A DNA stretch of 20,830 bases from Actinomycetota bacterium (GTDB lineage Bacteria > Actinomycetota > Actinomycetes > Nanopelagicales > Nanopelagicaceae). The notes below the pieces were generated by a model. It saw only the letters and a program-made list of their open reading frames with translations. It searched no databases and was not told the DNA's origin. The stretch lies in assembly GCA_947494085.1 (NCBI GenBank), contig CANLTP010000009.1, positions 1 to 20,830 of the forward strand, in the 5' to 3' direction. Position 1 is the stretch's first letter. Every line of letters begins with the position of its first letter. Made by a program: the position numbers and the translations under genes. Below are positions 15,026 through 20,830 of the stretch, piece by piece.

Positions 15026-15128
15026 TGAATTCCATTCTGCCTATTTGAATACAAGTCGCGGTGCACAAGAGCAGGTTATGCGAGGTCTCAAAATTTAACT
15101 AGGGTTTATTTAAAAATTAACTCTCTAA

Positions 15129-15749
15129 TTAGCCCAGTTTGATTATGTTCGAAGCCCGGTGGGCGGTTAATTCAATAAATCGAGCGTTGGCTTCATCAGA
15201 ACCGCGGGACCAATTTTCGGCTTCAGCTGGTGTTTTTCCATAACGAATATGACGAGCAATCAGCCTTTCGATCCTTACTTCATCATCAATTTCAATAAAC
15301 CAAGTGTGATCAAGGCGTGGGAAGACGCCATCCCAATTATGTGCGCTGGAAAACAAATAGTTTCCTTCGATGACTACAACTTTTGATTCTTTCGGAACTA
15401 ACCCTTCATTCTCAACGGAAGCTTCATTCTCCCGATGAAAGATTGGGAATTTATGATTCACTTGTGGCTCGTGCTTTACCTTTTTGATTAATGAAATAAA
15501 TCCTTCGACATCAAATGTGTCTGGTGCACCTTTGCGCTCTCGTCGGCCAAGTGCAATCAATTCTTCATTACTTAAATGAAATCCATCCATCGGAATTATG
15601 GAAACCTCATTTGGTTGATATCTCTTCTCAATTTGTTCTACAACTGTTGATTTTCCGGCTCCTGGTTTTCCGACAATTCCAATCAAGCTTCGGGTGCCCT
15701 GGCTATCCAACAGCGTTTGAATCTGTTCGAAGAGGAGTTCAATACTCAT
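15129..15749 (-). CDS. Uridine kinase/phosphoribulokinase-like P-loop kinase (YggC/FrcK type)
   Basis: This 206-residue protein has P-loop GKPGAGKS at 27-34, then IIPMDGFHLSNEEL with the catalytic Asp of the uridine kinase/pantothenate kinase fold, RKGAPDTFDVEGF, FPIFHRENEA, and Walker B-like VVVIEGNYLF near 124-133. A WFIEIDDEVRIERLIARHIRYG lid region follows. This pattern is typical of the 'nucleoside/nucleotide kinase family' that includes YggC and FrcK, whose members phosphorylate a nucleoside, sugar or vitamin; the exact substrate is unknown. A -10-like TATATT ends six bases before the ATG, so it may be leaderless, although GAGGT touches the start codon. It diverges from the aminopeptidase gene and reads toward the enolase-family gene 103 bp downstream. 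Confidence 0.8.
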   Translation of the reverse strand: MSIELLFEQIQTLLDSQGTRSLIGIVGKPGAGKSTVVEQIEKRYQPNEVSIIPMDGFHLSNEELIALGRRERKGAPDTFDVEGFISLIKKVKHEPQVNHKFPIFHRENEASVENEGLVPKESKVVVIEGNYLFSSAHNWDGVFPRLDHTWFIEIDDEVRIERLIARHIRYGKTPAEAENWSRGSDEANARFIELTAHRASNIIKLG

Positions 15750-15755
15750 ACCTCG

Positions 15756-15761
15756 AATATA
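15756..15761 (-). promoter_or_regulatory. Candidate -10 box of the kinase gene (leaderless)
   Basis: TATATT on the minus strand, 5 of 6 consensus bases, ends six bases before the ATG at 15749. No good -35 is seen at 16-18 bases. Confidence 0.45.
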
Positions 15762-15802
15762 TCTAAGAAGCAGATTTGATAGAACTATTTAACTGGAACG
15801 GT

Positions 15803-15808
15803 TAGGCT
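15803..15808 (+). promoter_or_regulatory. Candidate -10 box of the aminopeptidase gene (leaderless)
   Basis: TAGGCT, a common actinobacterial -10 form, is followed by six bases and the ATG at 15815. No Shine-Dalgarno lies in the 25 bases before the ATG. The -35 region is not recognisable. Confidence 0.5.
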
Positions 15809-15814
15809 TAAACC

Positions 15815-17257
15815 ATGAACGAACAGAAAGATGGCAGCCGTAAATATGATGCGGCCAATCCACCAGGGCTTGCTGAATTTATGAAAACTGGCTGGGCGCC
15901 AACTCCGCTTGTAGGAATTGTTCCTAGTGAAGCGATTCCTTTCTGCAAAGCGCGAATTGAAAAACTTTCAAAGAAATATCCTGGCAAGCGAGTAATTATT
16001 CCGGCTGGTGGACTGAAAACTAGAAGCAGTGATACTGATTATCGCTTCCGCGCACATTCGGCATTCTCTTATTTCACGGGGATAACTGCAGGAGATGCAG
16101 TTCCAGATTCTGTCTTTATTCTTGAACCAAATTCAAAGGGACACGAGCCACTTCTATTTATTCATCCCCGTTCATCGCGTAACACTCCAGAGTTTTATCG
16201 TGATGCGAAATATGGTGAATTCTGGGTTGGCCGACGAATGACTTTGGAAGAGACTGAACTAAAATATGGCTTAGCTGTGCGCCAGGTTGAAGATCTAGAT
16301 AAATTTTTGAGTGATGAGAAGCCTACGGTTTACGTTAGAGGTGAGAATAAAGTCGTCGATAAAAAGCTATCAAAAGATAAGGAAGCAACAGCTGAATTAA
16401 TTACTTACCTTTCTGAAATTAGATTGATAAAAGATTCATACGAGATTGCTGAAATGCAGAAGGCTGTTGACGCTACCAATCGCGGATTCGCAGACATGGT
16501 TCGGGTATTTGGTGCGGCGACAGAAACTAAACGCGGTGAACGAGTTATCGAAGCAGCATTCTTTGGTCGGGCTCGGGTTGAAGGAAATGAATTGGGATAC
16601 GACACCATCGCAGCATCGGGTGCGCATGCCTGTATTTTGCATTGGATTAGAAATGATGGCGAAGTAAAGAACGGTGATCTAGTTTTAATCGATGCCGGTG
16701 TTGAGGTTGAATCTTTTTACACTGCAGATATCACAAGAACTCTGCCGATAAATGGAAAATTTTCACCAGCCCAACGTGAGATTTATATGTTGGTTTATGA
16801 AGCACAAAGGGCCGGTTTTGCAGCAGTAAAACCAGGTGCGAAATTTAAAGATATTACAAACGCTTCTCATGAAGTTTTGGCTAAAGGTTTAGAGAAGTTA
16901 GGTGTGCTGCCAATTTCTGCAGAAGCTTCTCTTGATCCAGAGATGGGTTTACATAAGCGTTGGACAGTTCACGGTGTAAGCCACATGTTGGGAATCGATG
17001 TTCATGATTGCAATGAAGCACGAGTAGAGCAATATCGTGATGGCGTTCTTGAGGCGGGAATGATTCTTACCGTTGAACCTGGCTTATACATTCATCCAGA
17101 TGATGAACTATTTCCCGCTGAATATCGCGGAATAGGTGTGCGTATTGAAGACGATGTGCTTGTTACAGAAACCGGCTGTCGCGTCTTATCAAATAAGTTA
17201 CCAAGTCATCCAGATGAAGTTGAAGTCTGGATTTCTAATTTAACTAAATCTAACTAA
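15815..17257 (+). CDS. pepP: Xaa-Pro aminopeptidase (M24B metallopeptidase)
   Basis: This 480-residue cytoplasmic peptidase removes N-terminal residues that precede proline. The N-terminal aminopeptidase-P domain (about 37-180) includes KRVIIPAGG and a YRFRAHSAFSYFTGI segment. The pita-bread catalytic domain follows from about 205. All five metal ligands are visible: D293 (LIDAGVE), D305 (YTADITRT), H390 (VSHMLGIDVHD), E421 (TVEPGLY) and E445 (RIEDDV). The length fits actinobacterial PepP, somewhat longer than the E. coli enzyme because of an N-terminal extension (YDAANPPGLAEFM). It reads away from the kinase gene over a 65-bp shared promoter region and its last 8 bases overlap the end of the convergent fluoride-channel gene. 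Confidence 0.9.
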   Translation: MNEQKDGSRKYDAANPPGLAEFMKTGWAPTPLVGIVPSEAIPFCKARIEKLSKKYPGKRVIIPAGGLKTRSSDTDYRFRAHSAFSYFTGITAGDAVPDSVFILEPNSKGHEPLLFIHPRSSRNTPEFYRDAKYGEFWVGRRMTLEETELKYGLAVRQVEDLDKFLSDEKPTVYVRGENKVVDKKLSKDKEATAELITYLSEIRLIKDSYEIAEMQKAVDATNRGFADMVRVFGAATETKRGERVIEAAFFGRARVEGNELGYDTIAASGAHACILHWIRNDGEVKNGDLVLIDAGVEVESFYTADITRTLPINGKFSPAQREIYMLVYEAQRAGFAAVKPGAKFKDITNASHEVLAKGLEKLGVLPISAEASLDPEMGLHKRWTVHGVSHMLGIDVHDCNEARVEQYRDGVLEAGMILTVEPGLYIHPDDELFPAEYRGIGVRIEDDVLVTETGCRVLSNKLPSHPDEVEVWISNLTKSN

Positions 17258-17588
17258 CTATTTGAATGCCCGCCCAAGCGGCAAGCAGACCAAAAATTAG
17301 TGATGCGCTGACATTTATTAACGCATCTTTATAGCGGCGCAATTCGTATGCGAGGTAGAGATCTAACATAAAAGTTGACCAGGTTGTGAACGCACCGGCA
17401 AAGCCAATAGCCAGTAAATCTTTTGCACTCTCTGAAGATTTGAAAGTTAGGCCGATTAGAAAAGATCCCAAGATATTTACGGTAAAGGTTCCGTAAGGAT
17501 TGGTAGTAAACCGCCTTAAGTATTGATCAGCTGCATATCTGGCAGGGGCACCAATTGCGGCACCAAGAATTATTAGTAGCGTATTCAT
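17250..17588 (-). CDS. crcB: Fluoride channel subunit FluC/CrcB (second of pair)
   Basis: This 112-residue membrane protein has four hydrophobic segments. GAAIGAPARYAADQ, the pore-lining NPYGTFTVNILGSFLIG and GFAGAFTTWSTFMLD are the FluC hallmarks; the last has Trp in place of the first Phe of the usual TTFSTF. FluC channels export fluoride passively as dual-topology dimers. When two genes are side by side, as here, the product is probably a heterodimer of oppositely oriented subunits. Its ATG overlaps the preceding crcB stop by four bases (ATGA). Its 3' end overlaps the convergent aminopeptidase gene by 8 bp. The unit has no fluoride riboswitch in front. Confidence 0.87.
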   Translation of the reverse strand: MNTLLIILGAAIGAPARYAADQYLRRFTTNPYGTFTVNILGSFLIGLTFKSSESAKDLLAIGFAGAFTTWSTFMLDLYLAYELRRYKDALINVSASLIFGLLAAWAGIQIVS

Positions 17589-17938
17589 CTCCGCACCGGA
17601 ATAACTTTTCTTGCAATCGGTAGCACCATTACAACAATCAACAAACTTAAAATTACATTTGTTGCTAGATATAGCAGGCCACCTTCTGCTGGTTCAATTG
17701 AATGAACGGTAACGGCTGAGAACGTTGTCATGCCCGCGCAGAATCCAGGAAGCAAAATAAGTCTAAGTTGGGTTATTCCGCGACGTTCCATTAAAACAAG
17801 AAGCGCAGAAGCAAGCGCAACACCAATTAAATTAGCAACTAAAGTCCCTGGTCGATTTTCCGGAACAAGTATTCCGATTCCATAGCGAGCCAGAGTTCCT
17901 GCTACTCCGCCAAAGGCGACGAGCAGCAGTGGAATCAT
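17585..17938 (-). CDS. crcB: Fluoride channel subunit FluC/CrcB (first of pair)
   Basis: This 117-residue protein has four membrane spans. The family landmarks are AFGGVAGTLARYGIG at the start, NRPGTLVANLIGVALAS, where the pore Asn is kept and Gly-Thr is in the GT-x-x-x-N context, and LLPGFCAGMTTFSAVTVHS, which keeps TTFS of the Phe-box. It pairs with the overlapping downstream gene as a heterodimeric fluoride exporter. Its ATG stands three bases after the sdhB stop codon, so it is expressed from the succinate dehydrogenase operon unless an internal promoter lies inside sdhB. That gives constitutive, not fluoride-induced, expression. The sequence appears intact. Confidence 0.87.
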   Translation of the reverse strand: MIPLLLVAFGGVAGTLARYGIGILVPENRPGTLVANLIGVALASALLVLMERRGITQLRLILLPGFCAGMTTFSAVTVHSIEPAEGGLLYLATNVILSLLIVVMVLPIARKVIPVRR

Positions 17939-17941
17939 GTA

Positions 17942-18703
17942 TTAAACAATACCCTCGCGTTTGCGAATCTTTGAGCCTAACCAGCGAACTGGATCATATT
18001 TAACATCTACTACACGCTCTTTCATCGGAATGATTGCGTTATCGGTAATGCGAATATGTTCTGGACAAACTTCGGTGCAGCACTTGGTGATGTTACACAT
18101 TCCAAGGCCATGCTCTTCTTGAGCTTTTTGCTTACGATTCTTCAACATATCAAGTGGGTGCATATCTAATTCTGCGATGCGAATAAAGAAACGTGGACCA
18201 GCGAATGATTTCTTATTCTCTTCGTGATCACGAACAACGTGGCATACGTCTTGGCATAAGAAACATTCGATGCATTTACGGAACTCTTGGCTGCGCTCGA
18301 CATCGATTTGTTCCATTCGAGCTTCACCTGGTGCAAGATTCTTTGGGTGCTCGTATGAAGGAATTTCCATTGCTTTCCGATAGTTAAACGAAACATCGGT
18401 TACTAAATCTTTAATAACTGGGAATGCGCGAAGTGGTGTGACTGTAATTTCTTCACCTTCAGGGAATGAGGAAACTTGGGTCATACAAGCAAGACGTGGC
18501 TTACCGTTAATTTCCATCGAGCAAGATCCGCACTTGCCAGCTTTGCAATTCCAACGAACCGCTAAGTCGCCCATCTGGGTTGCTTGCACGCGGTGAATTA
18601 AATCTAGAACTACTTCACCATCATTTGCTTCTACTTCAACGTTTTTAAGTCCACCATCTGTTGCGTCGCCGCGCCAGATCCGAAGTTTGAGTTTGCGGGC
18701 CAT
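17942..18703 (-). CDS. sdhB: Succinate dehydrogenase iron-sulfur subunit
   Basis: This 253-residue subunit carries the three iron-sulfur centres linking SdhA to the quinone site. The plant-type [2Fe-2S] cysteines are C53, C58, C61 and C73 (WNCKAGKCGSCSMEI, LACM). The C-terminal ferredoxin part has C144, C147, C150, C154 (KCIECFLCQDVCHVV) and C203, C208, C209, C213 (MCNITKCCTEVCPEHI), enough for a [4Fe-4S] and a [3Fe-4S] centre. Cys154 is followed by His, not the usual Pro. The length and motifs match the actinobacterial Sdh1 type rather than the E. coli type. The ATG overlaps the sdhA stop (TAATG) with AAAGGTGG nine bases upstream. The first crcB gene follows after three bases. Confidence 0.93.
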   Translation of the reverse strand: MARKLKLRIWRGDATDGGLKNVEVEANDGEVVLDLIHRVQATQMGDLAVRWNCKAGKCGSCSMEINGKPRLACMTQVSSFPEGEEITVTPLRAFPVIKDLVTDVSFNYRKAMEIPSYEHPKNLAPGEARMEQIDVERSQEFRKCIECFLCQDVCHVVRDHEENKKSFAGPRFFIRIAELDMHPLDMLKNRKQKAQEEHGLGMCNITKCCTEVCPEHIRITDNAIIPMKERVVDVKYDPVRWLGSKIRKREGIV

Positions 18704-20586
18704 TAGTTGGAACCACCTTTCGCAATTTCTTCTGGTGTCATATATTTTTCAAGTTCGTGGATATCGAATAAATCAAAGAGCTCTTTAGGGATTGACGGCA
18801 GTGGTTGCGCTTTTACATTTACAACCTTGCCATCAAAACTTGAAATGTGATTTACCTGGCGCCACTTTGAGTTCATGCCTGGGAAATCATCACGAGTATG
18901 TCCGCCGCGAGATTCTTCGCGAAGTAGCGCAGATTTCGCTGTGCTCTCGGCAACTAGCAACATGTTGTCTAAGTCGAAAGCTAAGTGGAAACCTGGGTTG
19001 AACTGACGGGTGCCAGCAACTGCAACACTTGCACTGCGAGCGCGAATTGCTGCGATCTTCTCAATAGCTTCTTCAACTTCTTTTCCAGTACGAATAATTC
19101 CAACCAGATTGTGAGTTATTTCCTGAAGTTCTGCGTGCAGCGAATATGAATTCTCGCCACCGGCACGGCTAAATGGTGCTTCGATTCTTGCTGCAGCATC
19201 CGCAATAGCTTTCTCTGAGACTGTTGCAGTTGGATTCTTCTTAACATATTCAACTGCGCCCATTCCTGCGCGGCGGCCGAATACCAATAAATCTGAAAGT
19301 GAGTTTCCACCTAAGCGGTTTGATCCGTGCATTCCACCAGCAACTTCACCGGCAGCAAATAGCCCTGGAACTCCAACAGCTGCTGCAGTATCTGGTTCTA
19401 CTTCAACGCCACCCATTACATAGTGACAGGTAGGACCAACTTCCATTGCTTCCTTAGTGATATCTACACCAGCTAGTTCATAGAACTGGTGCCACATGGA
19501 AGGCAGACGCTTCTTAATTACATCTGCAGGAATTCGCTTTGAAACATCTAGGTAAACGCCACCATGTTCGGTGCCACGTCCCGCTTTAACTTCAGCGTTA
19601 ATTGCACGGGAAACTTCATCGCGAGGAAGAAGTTCTGGTGGGCGACGGTTGTTATCTTGATCTAGATACCAACGATCTGCTTCTGCTTCATTGTCTGCAT
19701 ATTTATCTTTGAAAACTTCTGGGATGTATTTGAACATGAAACGCTCGTTAAGTGAGTTGGTAAGAATTCCGCCTTCACCGCGAACTGATTCGGTAACAAG
19801 AATTCCGCGAACTGATGGCGGCCAGACCATTCCAGTTGGGTGGAATTGTAAAAATTCCATATCAACTAAATTTGCGCCAGCTTTTAGGGCAAGCGCGTGG
19901 CCATCGCCAGTGCCTTCCCAAGAGTTTGAAGTAATTTTGAAAGTCTTTCCGACGCCACCAGTGGCAACAATGACGGTTGGGGCTTCAAATAAAACTTCTT
20001 TACCGTTCTCGCGCCAGTAACCATAAGCACCAGCAATCTTGCCGTTCTCTTTTAAAATCTCAGTGATTGTAAGTTCAGCAAATACTTTGATGTGGCTTTC
20101 GGCGTTTCCGCTCTCTTTCGCATCTTGTTGTTGCAGAGCAACAATGCGCTGTTGCATTGTGCGAATTAATTCAAGTCCGGTGCGATCGCCGACGTGTGCC
20201 AAACGAGGATATTCATGGCCACCAAAGTTACGTTGGCTAATCTTTCCCTCTTTAGTGCGATCAAAGAGTGCGCCCCATACTTCAAGCTCCCAGATGCGAT
20301 CTGGAGATTCTTTTGCATGTAGTTCGGCCATTCGATAATGATTTAAAAACTTTCCACCGCGCATGGTGTCGCGGAAGTGAACCTGCCAATTATCTTTCTC
20401 ATTTACGTTACCCATTGATGCGGCAGCGCCACCTTCAGCCATAACAGTGTGGGCTTTACCGAATAAAGATTTGCAAACAATTGCTACGCGAAGTCCAGCT
20501 GCACGTGCTTCTACTGCGGCACGAAGTCCAGCGCCACCGGCACCGATAACGACTACGTCGTATTTATGTCTTTCAAGTGATGTCAT
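18703..20586 (-). CDS. sdhA: Succinate dehydrogenase flavoprotein subunit
   Basis: This 627-residue catalytic subunit oxidises succinate to fumarate. The FAD-binding VVVIGAGGAGLRAAVEA is at about residues 11-27. H46 in KAHTVMAEGG is the expected covalent flavin-attachment histidine, although the usual 'SHT' is 'AHT' here. The substrate region includes LQFHPTG and ESVRGEGG, the active-site stretch with RDEVSRAI and HYVMGGVEV follows, and HGSNRLGGNSLSDLLVFGRRAG closes the FAD site. The C-terminal domain is complete. AGAG lies 8 bases before the ATG. It starts 12 bases after the membrane subunit gene, and sdhB overlaps its stop codon. The subunit order membrane-sdhA-sdhB is that of actinobacterial Sdh1. 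Confidence 0.95.
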   Translation of the reverse strand: MTSLERHKYDVVVIGAGGAGLRAAVEARAAGLRVAIVCKSLFGKAHTVMAEGGAAASMGNVNEKDNWQVHFRDTMRGGKFLNHYRMAELHAKESPDRIWELEVWGALFDRTKEGKISQRNFGGHEYPRLAHVGDRTGLELIRTMQQRIVALQQQDAKESGNAESHIKVFAELTITEILKENGKIAGAYGYWRENGKEVLFEAPTVIVATGGVGKTFKITSNSWEGTGDGHALALKAGANLVDMEFLQFHPTGMVWPPSVRGILVTESVRGEGGILTNSLNERFMFKYIPEVFKDKYADNEAEADRWYLDQDNNRRPPELLPRDEVSRAINAEVKAGRGTEHGGVYLDVSKRIPADVIKKRLPSMWHQFYELAGVDITKEAMEVGPTCHYVMGGVEVEPDTAAAVGVPGLFAAGEVAGGMHGSNRLGGNSLSDLLVFGRRAGMGAVEYVKKNPTATVSEKAIADAAARIEAPFSRAGGENSYSLHAELQEITHNLVGIIRTGKEVEEAIEKIAAIRARSASVAVAGTRQFNPGFHLAFDLDNMLLVAESTAKSALLREESRGGHTRDDFPGMNSKWRQVNHISSFDGKVVNVKAQPLPSIPKELFDLFDIHELEKYMTPEEIAKGGSN

Positions 20587-20598
20587 TATTTTCTCTCT

Positions 20599-20830
20599 TT
20601 AGAAGAAGTAGAAGTTGGTCCAGGCGCCAGATGCAACTTGGCGGACATAGATATCGGCGAATGCAACTCCAAAGAGTGAGATCCAAGCAAATGTTGGGTG
20701 CTTATGATTTAAAGCTGAAATCCAAGTCCAAGTCTTGTAACGAATTGGGTGCTTAGAGAAATGTTTCAACCGGCCACCAATTGTGTGGCGACAGGTGTGG
20801 CATGAAAGTGAATATAGCCAAAGTGTCGTA
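20599..20830 (-). CDS. Succinate dehydrogenase membrane-anchor subunit, C-terminal part (5' end outside window)
   Basis: An open frame runs off the right edge and ends in TAA at 20599-20601, leaving 76 readable residues. They include LWLYSLSCHTCRHTIGG, RLKHFSKHPIRYKTWTWI, a hydrophobic stretch HPTFAWISLFGVAFADIYVRQVASG and the terminus WTNFYFF. This resembles the C-terminal end of the cytochrome b-type anchor in actinobacterial Sdh1 operons, and its position just before sdhA fits. The Cys-His-Thr-Cys-Arg-His segment sits between membrane spans and could bind heme, metal or a disulfide. The N-terminal part with the other spans is not in the window. Confidence 0.75.
   Translation of the reverse strand, partial: TTLWLYSLSCHTCRHTIGGRLKHFSKHPIRYKTWTWISALNHKHPTFAWISLFGVAFADIYVRQVASGAWTNFYFF

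Noticed and set aside
15776..15781. TTGATA as -35 box for pepP
   Set aside because: The spacer to TAGGCT would be 21 bases, too long for a normal housekeeping promoter.
17939..17941. Fluoride riboswitch in front of the crcB pair
   Set aside because: There are only three bases between sdhB and the first crcB, so there is no space for one.

Overview
The window looks like a chromosomal segment of a low-G+C planktonic actinobacterium, for example a member of the freshwater Nanopelagicales (acI) or a relative. Supporting signs are an FprA-type ferredoxin-NADP reductase, an actinobacterial Sdh1-type succinate dehydrogenase (SdhA of 627 aa, SdhB of 253 aa, and a membrane subunit ending in a SCHTCRH/GGRLKHFSKHP segment), tandem fluoride-channel genes, AT-rich sequence, very tight gene packing and several apparently leaderless genes. 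The lineage is an inference from gene style, not from a marker gene.

Layout. (1) 1-540, plus strand: the end of a sugar-phosphate nucleotidyltransferase cut by the window edge. (2) 541-3578, minus strand: surface-glycan genes, namely a GT-A-like glycosyltransferase fused to a polysaccharide pyruvyl transferase, preceded by a sulfotransferase. (3) 3602-9268, minus: a complete branched-chain-amino-acid-type ABC importer (binding protein, then livG, livF, livH, livM) followed without a break by an antibiotic-biosynthesis-monooxygenase-domain protein and an alpha/beta hydrolase with a kynurenine-formamidase-like HGGYW motif. A strong intrinsic terminator lies between the binding-protein gene and livG. 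(4) 9438-12209, minus: a flavin reductase, a luciferase-like (RutA-like) monooxygenase and an Old Yellow Enzyme. (5) 12360-13858, minus: tRNA-Ser(GCT), fprA, tRNA-Arg(ACG). (6) 13922-15749, minus: an enolase-superfamily dehydratase resembling cis-3-hydroxy-L-proline dehydratase and a uridine-kinase-like P-loop kinase. (7) 15815-17257, plus: an Xaa-Pro aminopeptidase, divergent from the kinase across 65 bp. (8) 17250-20830, minus: succinate dehydrogenase (membrane subunit, sdhA, sdhB) with two fluoride-channel genes at the operon end.

How it fits together. Regions 3 and 4 look like one uptake-and-degradation locus for an unidentified small organic molecule: import by the ABC system, FMN-dependent oxygenation by the reductase/monooxygenase pair, reduction of an activated double bond by the Old Yellow Enzyme, and hydrolysis of an amide or ester by the HGGYW hydrolase. 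The promoter regions of both halves carry a palindrome with the same core, TGAC-N4-GTCA, which I found nowhere else in the window by eye. This is the most interesting signal here. A second theme is translation without leaders: several genes have a TAnnnT-like -10 box ending exactly six bases before the start codon.

No stretch longer than 300 bases lacks a gene. The longest spacers are 9269-9437 and 12210-12359, both described below. I saw no insertion sequence, integrase, CRISPR array, prophage gene or replication origin.
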